Positions 34,758 to 44,254 are shown, counted from the stretch's first letter. The stretch: DNA of 64,000 nt from Deltaproteobacteria bacterium (GCA_006226375.1 SBHC01000048.1:18913-82912), one strand, 5' to 3'. Numbers and translations: made by a program. Notes: generated by a model from the letters alone, not told the origin.

Positions 34758-34949
34758 AGCCTCCAAGCCAAGCTCGTTTTCTGCTTCCTATGGAACGGGT
34801 ATTCGTCCGATAAATCAAGGGATAGAATAGTCTGTTGACTCTGCTTTCTTGGAGTGATTCAGGTGTACGGTTGTCAGGTTCTTTTTGAGAAAGACGTTTT
34901 CCTTTCGTGGTTGGTGTGAGGTCTTTGGACCAGCAGTGGGAGAAAAAGA

Positions 34950-36122
34950 ATGAAGAAGGTCAAAGAGTTGCCCATCCTACGAATGGGGTTCCGTCCTCTG
35001 TTTTGGTTGGGGTCGGTCTATTCCATCGTGATGATGGTGTATTGGGTGGGAGGTTTGGAAGGTTGGTGGACCATGAGCGCCAACCTCAACCTTGTGAATG
35101 TTCACATTCATGAGATGGTGTTCGGCTTTGTCGCAGCGATCGTGGGAGGCTTTTTGCTGACTGCGTCGGCCAACTGGACCCGAACCCGCGGGCTGCACGG
35201 TGGACCTCTGCTTTTGGTGGTGAGTTTCTGGATCCTGGGTCGGGTTGGAATGCTCTTTGTTTTGCTCGGCTTTCATCCCATTTGGATCTGTCTGGACTTT
35301 GCCTTTCTTCCTTCGGTGATGGTCGCGATCGCTCCGTCCCTTTGGAAAGCTCGCAAACCTTCCAACCTGTTTCCTTTGTTGTGGCTGACTGTGATGGCAG
35401 GTGGGAACATTCTGTTTTTGTTGGATGCGTCTTGGGTTTGGGTGGGGTGGGGGCGTCGTGGGTTGTTCCTCGGGCTCTACGCTGTCGTGATGTTGATGGT
35501 TCTGATTGGAGGGCGGGTGTTGCCGTTCTTCACCAAGAACTTTATCCAGGACCCAGCGATTCGAAAGTGGCCCCTCATGGATGTGTTGGGGCTGGTGGCC
35601 ACTGCGGCGTTTGTCTTCACCGCCTTTGTGTTTGGCGAAACCCATCCGATGACAGGAAGTTTCGCCGGAACGGCTGGGGTCATTCATCTGCTCCGAATGC
35701 GGTATTGGGGCACTCTCCGTACCTGGAAAACCCCGATCTTGTGGGTGTTGCACTTGGCGTACTTGTGGGTCGTAGTTGGATTCTTGCTTCACAGCGCTGC
35801 GGTGCGAGGCTGGTTGCCGTGGAGTATGGCAGTCCATGCTTTTACGGTGGGAGGAATGGGCTGCTTTATCCTTGGGATGATCTCTCGGGTATCGTTGGGA
35901 CACACTGGGCGTCCCTTGCAGGCAGCACCCATCGTTGTCGCCGCCTACGCGACTCTCTTGGTGGCAGCGGCTGTTCGTGTGCTCACTCCGCTGCTTCCAG
36001 CGGGGGCGTTTCATGTCTGCATTGCAGTCGCGGGAGTCGGGTGGGTGCTGGCGTACGGCTTGTTTGTCGTTGTGTACACGCCGATTCTTTGGTCGGCCCG
36101 TGCTGACGGGAAAGATGGCTAG
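34950..36122 (+). CDS. nnrS: NnrS family protein
   Basis: 390 aa, normal for NnrS, with twelve predicted membrane helices. Family blocks include 'ILRMGFRPLFWLGSVYSI', VHIHEMVFGFVAAIVGGFLLTA, 'NWTRTRG', IGGRVLPFFTKN, and HAFTVGGMGCFILGMISRVSLGHTGR given here in parts: HAFTVGGMG and RVSLGHTGRPL. NnrS is a haem- and copper-containing membrane protein that eases nitrosative stress during denitrification. GGGAG lies seven bases before the ATG. It is the last recognisable denitrification gene. Confidence 0.95.
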   Translation: MKKVKELPILRMGFRPLFWLGSVYSIVMMVYWVGGLEGWWTMSANLNLVNVHIHEMVFGFVAAIVGGFLLTASANWTRTRGLHGGPLLLVVSFWILGRVGMLFVLLGFHPIWICLDFAFLPSVMVAIAPSLWKARKPSNLFPLLWLTVMAGGNILFLLDASWVWVGWGRRGLFLGLYAVVMLMVLIGGRVLPFFTKNFIQDPAIRKWPLMDVLGLVATAAFVFTAFVFGETHPMTGSFAGTAGVIHLLRMRYWGTLRTWKTPILWVLHLAYLWVVVGFLLHSAAVRGWLPWSMAVHAFTVGGMGCFILGMISRVSLGHTGRPLQAAPIVVAAYATLLVAAAVRVLTPLLPAGAFHVCIAVAGVGWVLAYGLFVVVYTPILWSARADGKDG

Positions 36123-36127
36123 GTCTG

Positions 36128-36961
36128 TTACGATTGAAACTTTTCGGTCAGCTTGTTGGCCCACTTGAGGTAACGCAGCGGTAACAACGAGAGACCAAAG
36201 CTCAGGAGCATCACCAACAACAGAACAACCCACCAACCTTGTTGTGACCACCAGGAGAAGTTGGGTCGCAACATCAAGGCTTGAGCGTGCTTGGTGGAGA
36301 CCTCGTTCCAACGGTAGGTACCTAGAGTTTTGAGGTAGCTGCGGACGAGAAAGGCTCCTGTGCTGGAACGGTAAAAGTCGGCTCCAAAGATCCGAAGGAC
36401 TCTTTTGGGTGAATACCAGATCTGGTTTTCTGCGATGGCCTTGAGTCCGTAGTGATTCTCTGCGGTAACAGGGTATTCTTTGGAACTGGGAAGCATGGAC
36501 TGAGCGACCAGACCGAGCGCAAGGACCACCACAGCCCAACACAGCTTAAACACAATACGATCGAACCACCAATCGGGTAGCCAAGAAAGCCACGTCCACT
36601 CGGTGGGTTCAATGCTTTCGTGCTCTGGTAGAGCTTCTACATATTGGATCGGCACGTGGTAGACGTGCTCGAAGCTCTCCCCGAACTGAATCTCCCCGTT
36701 GGAACCCTGCTTGTGTGAAAGGCTTCCCTCCAGGGTTTCTGCCACCAACACCTGTTCGTTGTGTTGGAGGCTGTTGCGAACGTCATCGTCCCAATCCGAG
36801 AACTTGATGACATCCTCACCACCACGGAACAAAAGCCCTTTTTGTCCGTCAAAGACAATCCTTGGGTTGTCAGGTTCTTCTTCTCTGGCCTGTAGCACCA
36901 GCATCATCTCGTTTTCGTTATTAATGAGACACTGGTACCCTTCTACTCTTGCTTGCAACAT
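36128..36961 (-). CDS. Hypothetical membrane protein
   Basis: 277 aa, two clear membrane helices (VFKLCWAVVVLALGLVAQSML near 135-155 and WWVVLLLVMLLSFGLSLLPL near 245-265). The N-terminal 120 residues are acidic and probably cytoplasmic (RIVFDGQKGLLFRGG), and the loop between the helices is probably periplasmic (about 90 aa). No family recognised. It converges on nnrS with a 5-bp gap. A perfect FNR-type box lies 95 bp upstream of its start, so it may belong to the same regulon. Confidence 0.6.
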   Translation of the reverse strand: MLQARVEGYQCLINNENEMMLVLQAREEEPDNPRIVFDGQKGLLFRGGEDVIKFSDWDDDVRNSLQHNEQVLVAETLEGSLSHKQGSNGEIQFGESFEHVYHVPIQYVEALPEHESIEPTEWTWLSWLPDWWFDRIVFKLCWAVVVLALGLVAQSMLPSSKEYPVTAENHYGLKAIAENQIWYSPKRVLRIFGADFYRSSTGAFLVRSYLKTLGTYRWNEVSTKHAQALMLRPNFSWWSQQGWWVVLLLVMLLSFGLSLLPLRYLKWANKLTEKFQS

Positions 36962-37352
36962 CGTTGCCCCCTAACACCAAATCTACACTCCTACAGGTGC
37001 TCGATTCCACCACCATCACCTTCTCTTTAGGGTGAAGCATTCTTTCGCGAACGTCTTGATCGAGATCAATTGCTGGATTGATTCTGTATGGAGTGATTGA
37101 CAGGTGCTTTTACAAAAAAGGCTCCCTGCTCAACCCGCTTTAGGAGGAGTGGTCACTAATAGGTTAATGCTTCTTCCATATATTGTTGTGCGAACTCCTT
37201 GAACGGGTTTCTTACATCTATGGGAGTGGTGTATCCGGGGCGAACAGGGTGAGCTATTTTGCACTTGATTGCATATCTGCCCTGTCCAAACTGTTACTTT
37301 TATCGATGTACCATCAAACGACGGTATATCCACAAGCAAGGAGATGTTCGCT
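36962..37352. other. Intergenic region between divergent genes with FNR-type box
   Basis: 391 bp between a minus-strand membrane protein and the DUF4189 gene. It contains one perfect FNR-type box (37056-37069) and AT-rich stretches that could hold promoters for both directions. No further gene or structured element was recognised. Confidence 0.5.
37056..37069. promoter_or_regulatory. Perfect FNR-type box
   Basis: TTGATCGAGATCAA matches TTGAT-N4-ATCAA fully and is a perfect 14-bp palindrome. It lies 95 bp upstream of the membrane protein gene on the minus strand and 284 bp before the DUF4189 gene on the plus strand. Confidence 0.6.
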
Positions 37353-37730
37353 ATGCAAAAATGGTTGATGGGCGCATTGTGTTTGGGTTTGTTTGGATTG
37401 ATGTTGTGTTCTGGCTTGGAGACTTCAGAAGCTGGCTCATCTCGTTACGGAGCCTTGGCTGTTGATGGTCAACACAAACGATATGGTTTTTCTTACAACC
37501 AGAGCTCTTTATCTTCAGCGATGGAGCGAGCCAAGTCCGAGTGTGGTCGACGATGTTCTGTGGTCCTTACATTTGGTACAGGAATGTGTGGAGCCTATGC
37601 AAGGGGAAGTGGGTCTTCGTATGGTTGGGGCAAAGCCAAATCCAAAAGCGAGGCTCAAAGTCGAGCGATTTCTGAATGCAACAGCAGAGGTCGCGGATGC
37701 TACATCCGATCTTGGGGATGCAACCGTTAG
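37353..37730 (+). CDS. DUF4189-type small secreted protein
   Basis: 125 aa from the ATG at 37353, nine bases after AAGGAG. Signal peptide at the N-terminus (WLMGALCLGLFGLMLCSG). The mature part is the DUF4189 pattern: YGALAVDG, 'YGFSYNQSSLSSAMERAKSEC', a central Cys pair, then GWGKAKSKSEAQSRAISEC and a final WGC. Six cysteines can form three disulfides. Small exported domains of this type have no established function. Confidence 0.78.
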   Translation: MQKWLMGALCLGLFGLMLCSGLETSEAGSSRYGALAVDGQHKRYGFSYNQSSLSSAMERAKSECGRRCSVVLTFGTGMCGAYARGSGSSYGWGKAKSKSEAQSRAISECNSRGRGCYIRSWGCNR

Positions 37731-37930
37731 GGTTCATCTGTTCAACAATGTCTCTTTTCTTGATAGTTTTCTCCCATCACACTTCCCCAATGTGAACCAT
37801 TCTATCTGTCTTTTTTTGCCTTGCGTCTGACCCGAAGGTCCCTTCGCGGCCACTTAATCCTTACAACCTTATGACTACCATCTTTTTTGATTACATGGCC
37901 AACAAGAGCGTGTTTGAGCAAGGAGCCTAC

Positions 37931-39559
37931 ATGCACCAATATCGGACTATGATCCTTAGACTTGCCTGTTTGGCTTTGGGCTTGTTCTTCGTCATATCAT
38001 CCCCTCAAGCCCAAGCCCAACGTCGCTCTCGAAAAAAACAGCTTGATTCGTGGGAACGGTGGAAACGAACATTCATTCTCAAGCAGGTGCCACACTCTGC
38101 ACAAAGTGTGTTGGTCCGGAGGGCGTACCAAGCTTGTATGTCCTCTTCACAGCCTTCCAGTACCGTTTGTGCTCTGGTGGGAGCTTCTTATCTAAAAGGG
38201 TCGCACAAGAAAGCCCGTTTCCAGATGGCCGCTCGATTTCTCAATAAGGCTTGCAAGCTGCGTGATGGGTGGGGATGTTGGCTTTTGGCGAAGGCGATGA
38301 AGAAGTTATCGTTCCAACGTCGGCGCGTGCGGAGAACGTTCTATCGGGCACGAACTCTTTTGCGACAGCGTTGCTCTTCAAAGCGAGGGTTCTCCTGCTA
38401 CATTTGGGGAACCTTCCTTTTGCAGGCAACATCCCGCCAATCCCGATGGAACCAAGTCAAACGTTCCTTCCAACGGGGATGTCGCTCTGGAGATAAGACT
38501 TCTTGCGCATCATTAGGACGTCTAAGTGCTTTGGGCTTGGGAGGTCGAAAGGACCCCTCTCGTGCTGTTAAACTCTTTCGGACGAGCTGTCAGGCTGGCT
38601 CTGCCCTAGGTTGTATGGAACTCGGACTCGCTCTTCTGAAACAGAAACAAACCGATGAAAGTTCCCAAGCTCGTCGCTTGTTGGAGCGGTCTTGTTCGTT
38701 GCATTGGCAGGAAGGTTGCGCGCGTTTGGGGCTGTTGCTCCTCGCAGGTCGATTGGGATCTTCGCAAACTTCAGCCTTCCGCTTTTTGGGCCGAGGGCTT
38801 TCTTATCTTCGCTCGCGTTGCTTAGCACGAGACACCAAAGTTTGCTTGACCTTGGGAACTATGCTGCAACAAGGTCTTGGTACTTCTAAAGATTGGAAGC
38901 AGGCGCAACATTTTTTCGGAGTTGCATGTTCTGTTGGAAGCTCAAAAGCATGCAAACGTCACGCCTTTCTTTATTTTCAACAAGGGGAGCAGGCTTATCG
39001 CAAAAGGAAAGAGTACAAGCGCGCCTATCGTATGTTCTCTCTCGCTTGTCAAAATATGTATCGTCCGGCTTGCAAACGAATGAAGTCGATGTTTCGGATC
39101 ATTCGAGTGGAAAGGAAATGTTTGCTTCACCATGATGAACGGTTTTGCCTCAAGCTTGCTCAAATGTACTGGAAGGGAAATCGAGTTCTTCAAGACAAAG
39201 CTTTGGCACGCTCGCTTTTTTTCAAGGCCTGTGTGCTCGAGAGTGGATATGCTTGTTGGTTTCTTGCAAACCTCAGGGGAGTGTTTGCCATGTCTCCGTT
39301 TCGTCGGAAGCAACTTTACCAGAGGTCGTGTTGGTACGGCTACAAGAAGGCTTGTCGTCCAAGCCTTAAGGCAATGCAGGTGGTGCAGGTATCCCCGACA
39401 CAAACGACGAACACGTCTTCCGAAAAAGTGAAAGGTTCCTCTATTCAAGTTGTGATGCCAAGGCTTCGAGGTACTCCTGCAAAACCTCGTAAGGTTCCTT
39501 CCTCAGCATCAGTTCCAACTCGCACATTTGGGAAGGATGATGACGATGACGACGAATAG
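37931..39559 (+). CDS. Secreted Sel1-like repeat protein with paired cysteines
   Basis: 542 aa from the ATG at 37931, five bases after AAGGAG; a signal peptide ends near AQA (residue 30). The body is about ten alpha/alpha repeats of 36-40 residues, many with two cysteines at fixed spacing (as in 'LFRTSCQAGSALGCMELG' and 'RRLLERSCSLHWQEGCARLG'). Cys-paired Sel1 repeats stabilised by disulfides are known from Helicobacter Hcp proteins. The tail is basic, then Ser/Thr/Pro-rich and ends in an Asp run. Its 3' end overlaps the next gene by 14 bp. Probably a periplasmic or secreted scaffold. Confidence 0.8.
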   Translation: MHQYRTMILRLACLALGLFFVISSPQAQAQRRSRKKQLDSWERWKRTFILKQVPHSAQSVLVRRAYQACMSSSQPSSTVCALVGASYLKGSHKKARFQMAARFLNKACKLRDGWGCWLLAKAMKKLSFQRRRVRRTFYRARTLLRQRCSSKRGFSCYIWGTFLLQATSRQSRWNQVKRSFQRGCRSGDKTSCASLGRLSALGLGGRKDPSRAVKLFRTSCQAGSALGCMELGLALLKQKQTDESSQARRLLERSCSLHWQEGCARLGLLLLAGRLGSSQTSAFRFLGRGLSYLRSRCLARDTKVCLTLGTMLQQGLGTSKDWKQAQHFFGVACSVGSSKACKRHAFLYFQQGEQAYRKRKEYKRAYRMFSLACQNMYRPACKRMKSMFRIIRVERKCLLHHDERFCLKLAQMYWKGNRVLQDKALARSLFFKACVLESGYACWFLANLRGVFAMSPFRRKQLYQRSCWYGYKKACRPSLKAMQVVQVSPTQTTNTSSEKVKGSSIQVVMPRLRGTPAKPRKVPSSASVPTRTFGKDDDDDDE

Positions 39560-42086
39560 TAACAGAGAGCTGGGAGCACCTTCCTGTTGGGGAATAAGGC
39601 TCATTCTCTTGTTTGGATTTTGCCTCTCGGGTTGCATTCATTGGGGGCCACGAGAGAGTGATGTTGTGTCGGTCGATGTTGTTCTTCGTGGAGCCGAAAG
39701 CCAGAAGCGGTTAATTCCAGGTCAGTCTGTCATGTTGCATGTAGAAATACGTGACAAAGAGGGAAAACTGCATTCCACTGAGAAGGGGCAAATACACCGC
39801 CAAGCTTTGCTGGTGACAACGAAGGGAATGGAGTACAACCGCAAGACCGGAAAGCTAAGCCCCTGGTCACTGAAAGAGAGCCGAAATCTGGCGAAATATA
39901 GCCTTGTGGTGCAATACCGAGGTCTCAAACAAAAGGCTGTTTTTCGTTATTACAACAAAGATTTAGAGCCGTTGCTTGGGCCTGAGCCTAACAACGTAAA
40001 AGCGCTCAAGGTTTCGGTTGATCGAGTTGTTCGGTGGAGTGGGGCGCGATCGTCGCGATCGTCTTCTCCATGGATGATGCCAGGGAAACCTGTGCCGTTG
40101 GAGGTCACTGCTATTACGAAAGAGGGGCGAGAGTTCTCCACACATCGAGGGAAGTGGCGTTTGCCTTATGAACGTCTTTCCATTCGGATGAAGCACATGA
40201 GGTTGCTGCGAGAGCAGCACCAGTTGCTTCCCAGTTCGAAATATCGTCTGGTGAGAGGAGAGAGATATCGCGTTGTTGTTGGTTATCAACAGCGCAAAGA
40301 TTCTCGTATCCGTTACACGTATCGGCCAGATTTTGAGGGATTGCTTGGTCCCTCTCCCAACAACGTAGCCTCCCTTTCGTTTCAACTCAGTGGAGTCCAT
40401 ACGCTTCAGGTTCAATCTAGCCGTGAACGCCACCGCTTCTTGCGACCGGGGCAGCTTTCGTACCTGAACGTGGTGGTCCAAGACAAACGAGGGAGGCGGT
40501 TTATGCTTCGGGGAGGGACCAATCGTCTTCCCTTATGGCGGCTTCAACTGGGCACAAAACACATGAAATGGAACGGCGCTAAGCTCGCTCTGAAGCCAGA
40601 TGCTCGGTATCTTCAAATGAAGAAAAAACGGTATAGCTTTTCGGTTCGTTACCGAGGCTCTGGTCGAGCTCCCAAAAGTGGACTATACCGGCCGGACTTT
40701 GCCCTCACCCGAGGACCTGAACCGCAACATGCCCAACGCATCAAGGTATCTGTCGGAGCAGGCAAGGAGGGTGTGCGTCGAGCCGCGCCTGGTCAAACGT
40801 TGCCTTTGGTGGTCTCGGTTCAAGACATGTATGGACGGTGGTTTCACACTGGAAGCCAGCAGCGACCATTGCCTTGGAAGCGTCTTCAAGTTGGAGCCAC
40901 TCACATGGAGTTCTCAGCGCAGACAGGACATGTGGTTTGCAACTCCAACGCAAAAGCTATGGTGGGCAAAGAGTTTTTGGTTTCCGTGTCATACGAAAAT
41001 CGTCCAGACCTTGTTGCGACAAAGGTTCTCCAGCCTGATTTTGTTTCGCTTCTCAAACCCCACCTCGCGAAGAAGTCTACGTACCTCTTTCGTGGAGAGA
41101 AGGGGTCTGACGGAGGTGAAGGACAGGCAGGCGACGATGGGAATGTAGGAGACAGTTCGGGTGAAAAACACGGATCGGGCGGTCGTGGCGGTGACGGGAG
41201 AAATGGACGAACAGGAGATCGTGGTCAGCGAGGCAGGCGTGGCCCCAATGTTTCTATCTTTGCTACCCCGATCTGGGCGCTTGATCGGAAGACTCAATAC
41301 CTTCTTGTGGTCATGGATGTGGCTGGTCAACCACGCCGTGTGCATTTGCATCGGCTCAACGAAGATATGATTGAAGTCACTTCCATTGGTGGGAACGGGG
41401 GCAATGGTGGAAGAGGTGGTAAGGGAGGTGATGGTGGACAAGGCGGTCCTGGCTATCACACAGGTGATGGTGGGAACGGTGGGAGCGGTGGTGATGGTGG
41501 TGATGGTGGTGATGGTGGTGATGGTGGTCGAATCTCGTTGACTGTGACATCTCCCCACCTGCGGCGCCATTTTCGCCTGCGCAGCCGACCAGGAGAAGCA
41601 GGAGAAGCAGGGGAAGCCGGCAACGCTGGTAAGGCTGGCGAGGTTGGAAACATAAGCGCAGTTGCTGTCGTTGGGACGGTTGGGGACGCTATTATTTCAG
41701 GTCTCAAACAAGAAGAATATACTCCTCCAACGCGCCGTTCTGGAAGCCGTGGTCAAGCTGGAAATGCCGGCAACCGCGGGAATCAAGGTAATCGGGGGAA
41801 TCCAGGCGAAGTTCGCTCTAGAGTCGTTCCTCCTGCTCGCTCTTATTCGTACTTGCCCCGTCGCTTTCACAATCTGTTTTTTGTCACCAAGCCTAAACCC
41901 ATCGTGAATCTGCCTGACCCCTACAAGAACAACCCAGCTTACACCAATCGAGTGAGCTCTTGCCGCCCAGCGAAGGCGTGTCGGAGTCAATGTGCAGTAA
42001 CGCTGGAGCGTACGTGTTTTCGTCGGTGCATGACCAACACTGTGCCATGCCTTCAAGCTTTGTTCGGTGCGATAGCAGAGGAGTAA
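39546..42086 (+). CDS. Lipoprotein with tandem beta domains and collagen-like glycine repeats
   Basis: 846 aa from the ATG at 39546 (GGAAGG ten bases upstream; 39537 also possible). Lipobox LSGC lies near residue 29. Residues about 35-500 hold four related segments, each with a 'PGQ...L.V.V.D..GR.F' strand block and ending in [RP]-DF-x3-x-GP-[ES]-P. The next 230 residues are glycine-rich: a Gly-X-Y stretch (GSDGGEGQAGDDGNVGD), a GGDGG tract encoded by a 9-bp tandem repeat, then GEAGEAGEAG and GNRGNQGNRGNPGE. The last 60 residues have eight cysteines. Translationally coupled to the Sel1-like gene. Surface filament or adhesin role is a guess. Confidence 0.72.
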   Translation: MTTNSNRELGAPSCWGIRLILLFGFCLSGCIHWGPRESDVVSVDVVLRGAESQKRLIPGQSVMLHVEIRDKEGKLHSTEKGQIHRQALLVTTKGMEYNRKTGKLSPWSLKESRNLAKYSLVVQYRGLKQKAVFRYYNKDLEPLLGPEPNNVKALKVSVDRVVRWSGARSSRSSSPWMMPGKPVPLEVTAITKEGREFSTHRGKWRLPYERLSIRMKHMRLLREQHQLLPSSKYRLVRGERYRVVVGYQQRKDSRIRYTYRPDFEGLLGPSPNNVASLSFQLSGVHTLQVQSSRERHRFLRPGQLSYLNVVVQDKRGRRFMLRGGTNRLPLWRLQLGTKHMKWNGAKLALKPDARYLQMKKKRYSFSVRYRGSGRAPKSGLYRPDFALTRGPEPQHAQRIKVSVGAGKEGVRRAAPGQTLPLVVSVQDMYGRWFHTGSQQRPLPWKRLQVGATHMEFSAQTGHVVCNSNAKAMVGKEFLVSVSYENRPDLVATKVLQPDFVSLLKPHLAKKSTYLFRGEKGSDGGEGQAGDDGNVGDSSGEKHGSGGRGGDGRNGRTGDRGQRGRRGPNVSIFATPIWALDRKTQYLLVVMDVAGQPRRVHLHRLNEDMIEVTSIGGNGGNGGRGGKGGDGGQGGPGYHTGDGGNGGSGGDGGDGGDGGDGGRISLTVTSPHLRRHFRLRSRPGEAGEAGEAGNAGKAGEVGNISAVAVVGTVGDAIISGLKQEEYTPPTRRSGSRGQAGNAGNRGNQGNRGNPGEVRSRVVPPARSYSYLPRRFHNLFFVTKPKPIVNLPDPYKNNPAYTNRVSSCRPAKACRSQCAVTLERTCFRRCMTNTVPCLQALFGAIAEE
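41487..41528 (+). repeat. 9-bp tandem repeat inside coding sequence
   Basis: About four and a half copies of GGTGGTGAT encode Gly-Gly-Asp units. The unit is a multiple of three, so slippage would change tract length without shifting the frame. Confidence 0.85.
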
Positions 42087-42090
42087 AGGA

Positions 42091-43242
42091 ATGATACCCA
42101 ACACGATCCAACGATGGGTTCTTTATGTCGGAGTCGGGAGTCTCTGTCTTTGGGGGAGCATGGCCTCCTACCAGGCACAAGCTTCAAGCATACAAATGGC
42201 ATGTTCTTGGAACTCCGCCAAAAGCATCGCGGAATGTCGGGGAGGAAGTTCGTGCGTGTGGCATTTTGACTATGTTGACGAACGAGGCTCCAAAGGAACA
42301 TCCTGGTGTTATAAAAGTAAACAGAGAGCCGAACGGGGAAGAAAGGCGGACCAGAAACTATGCGATATGGTGGACTGGTTTTTTGAAAAGAAACGTTGTC
42401 AAACTCGCTACATGAAGGTGTATTGCCGGGTCTGCCCGTCGCCTCGTCAACCCCGCTCACGACGGCGTCTCAAGCGAGCAAAGGACAAGCTCCAGCGGGT
42501 CACCAAACGACTTCGTGACCTCTATAAGAAAATTAAGCAAGCGCGAAACTTGTTAAAGCCTTCTGGAAGTCAAAACCCTTACAAAAACGTGGGGAAAGTC
42601 GTGGCAGGTTACTTCAAGCAGTTAATCCATGCGAAGAAACGGGTAGAGCAAGTACGGGGAAACTTGTTGGAGCTTGTGAATCAAGGCCAGAGCAAGATCA
42701 ACAGGGTGTTGGATGGTGTCTCCCAGGAACTTGACCAGGTAACATCCCAATTGACACAAAGTCACCCTGGCTGGTCCAACCCGTCAGGTTCTGTTTCCGA
42801 CCCTGTACGAAGTTTACCCTCTCTCCATAAACTAGGCGCTTCAGGAGGCAACACAAGCAGGGGGGACAATGTTCCGAGAGGCGGAACGTCTGTTCCACGC
42901 GGCGGCTCCTCCTCTCGTTCAGGCTCCTCCTCTCGGGGAGGATGGCGATCGTCTTCAGGGAGACACTCTTCTTCTCATGTCTCTGGTTCCTCAGGAAGCA
43001 CTCAAAGCTATGGCGCTTGTTTGTGCAATACAGACAGCGAAGCCCTGCGACACAAACGCGCCTGTGCAGGAGGTGGGAGCCACGCTTCTTGTTACTGTGC
43101 AGCGCTGGCTTTCTCTATTTGTATGTTGCGGCAACCAGGCTGCTGCAAAGGCAAGGCCTCTTGCCAGGCGAAACTTCGAACTTATATCCAAAGGGTGAAG
43201 GGTATCATTCAACGGTTTACAAAGGGACAAGGTTGTCCTTGA
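42091..43242 (+). CDS. Secreted Cys-rich protein with coiled coil
   Basis: 383 aa. The ATG follows GAGGAG and comes 4 bp after the stop of the preceding lipoprotein, so the two are probably co-translated. A signal peptide ends near AQA (residue 30). Residues 36-115 contain eight cysteines. A basic helical region (about 120-235) has coiled-coil character. A Gly/Ser/Arg-rich linker (about 250-310) leads to a C-terminal domain with ten cysteines (ACLCNTDSE, 'CYCAALAFSICMLRQPGCC'). No family recognised. It probably works outside the cytoplasm with its neighbours. Confidence 0.65.
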   Translation: MIPNTIQRWVLYVGVGSLCLWGSMASYQAQASSIQMACSWNSAKSIAECRGGSSCVWHFDYVDERGSKGTSWCYKSKQRAERGRKADQKLCDMVDWFFEKKRCQTRYMKVYCRVCPSPRQPRSRRRLKRAKDKLQRVTKRLRDLYKKIKQARNLLKPSGSQNPYKNVGKVVAGYFKQLIHAKKRVEQVRGNLLELVNQGQSKINRVLDGVSQELDQVTSQLTQSHPGWSNPSGSVSDPVRSLPSLHKLGASGGNTSRGDNVPRGGTSVPRGGSSSRSGSSSRGGWRSSSGRHSSSHVSGSSGSTQSYGACLCNTDSEALRHKRACAGGGSHASCYCAALAFSICMLRQPGCCKGKASCQAKLRTYIQRVKGIIQRFTKGQGCP

Positions 43243-43357
43243 GCGAAAACGTTGGTTTCGCATTGAAGAGAGATAAGCTTCTGTGCGACCGGGGTGGAGA
43301 GAGAAAGGAGTTCAAAGCATAAAGATCGTTTTGTCGCGAGAGGGTAGAACTCTTAAG

Positions 43358-44254
43358 CTAGAAGCTATATCCAAAGGCAAGGCGAGAGCCCATCTCAAAG
43401 GAAAAGAAGCCGTCATATGAAGCGCTTAACACGACGCCAGCATGAACGGTGAATCGGAAGAAGAGACCGCCTGAAGGAGAAAAGCGGTACCCCATTTCTA
43501 CAGAAGGTCTCCAATACGTGAGGAGAGTGGATCCGGGGAAAATGTATACATTGATCGCATCCACATATAGCTCGAAGCTATGAATGCCACCGAAGGATCC
43601 ACCCAGACCAAAGTTTGCATGAAACGTGTCAGAGGAAGCGTATCCGACTTTGAAGTAGCCCGCTGGGAAATACAAAACACCACTAACTTCATAAGCTACA
43701 CCGCTCTCAATCGGGTTGCTTATGAGTCCAATCTCTGCGGCGAATGCTGCCCGAGCTCGGGTCTTGGGTTGGTAGGTTGTTCCTGTGTTTGTTGGTGCTG
43801 TTTCAGACGTTGACGGCGCAGTCGGTTCGGGAGGTGAGGTTTTTTTCAACGTTTTTTGGGGTGTTGATGTTGCTGGAGGCTTTGGGGGGGGGCGCCTGTT
43901 CTCCGATGAACCTGATGGCTCCAAATAAATGACGGGCCTGGCTGATGTACTCCTTCGTGGAGGGGGTTGAGGCTGAGGTGTCTTGCTCTTGTCTCGTGGC
44001 ACGGGAGGAGGGGAGCCCTTGCCCTGAAAGCTCGTGATCTTGGATCGTTCAATCACTTTGAATCCTCCTTCGGGGGTGAGCAAGGTGATGGAGTATGTGT
44101 CAAAGCCAATAAGTTTACCTTTCGCTTTGCCTTGCTTTGTCTCGATCGTGACTGTTTTTCCCATCCACCGATTGATCTGTAGGGTTGGAACATCTGCGTA
44201 TGCTGAACAAGTCAGAACACACAACACGATGCCTGCAAGAATCCCTATTCGCAT
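43358..44254 (-). CDS. Exported protein with SH3-like N-domain and beta-barrel-like C-domain
   Basis: 298 aa. Signal peptide 1-20. Residues 28-80 form a small beta domain (KTVTIETKQGKAKGKLIGF) like the repeat seen in Sm-like or SH3-type 'effect on memory' proteins. A Pro/Ser/Thr-rich linker (80-165) follows. The last 130 residues alternate hydrophobic and polar positions and end in an aromatic residue (RLAFGYSF), typical of a small outer-membrane barrel. A barrel with a periplasmic or surface domain is the best guess. It is the only minus-strand gene in this stretch. Confidence 0.6.
   Translation of the reverse strand: MRIGILAGIVLCVLTCSAYADVPTLQINRWMGKTVTIETKQGKAKGKLIGFDTYSITLLTPEGGFKVIERSKITSFQGKGSPPPVPRDKSKTPQPQPPPRRSTSARPVIYLEPSGSSENRRPPPKPPATSTPQKTLKKTSPPEPTAPSTSETAPTNTGTTYQPKTRARAAFAAEIGLISNPIESGVAYEVSGVLYFPAGYFKVGYASSDTFHANFGLGGSFGGIHSFELYVDAINVYIFPGSTLLTYWRPSVEMGYRFSPSGGLFFRFTVHAGVVLSASYDGFFSFEMGSRLAFGYSF

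Noticed and set aside
34977..36542. 521-codon open frame antisense to nnrS
   Set aside because: His/Gln/Pro-rich composition is that of a shadow frame; nnrS on the other strand is certain.
41487..41528. Short regular repeats as a CRISPR-like array
   Set aside because: They are in-frame Gly-Gly-Asp codons without spacers.
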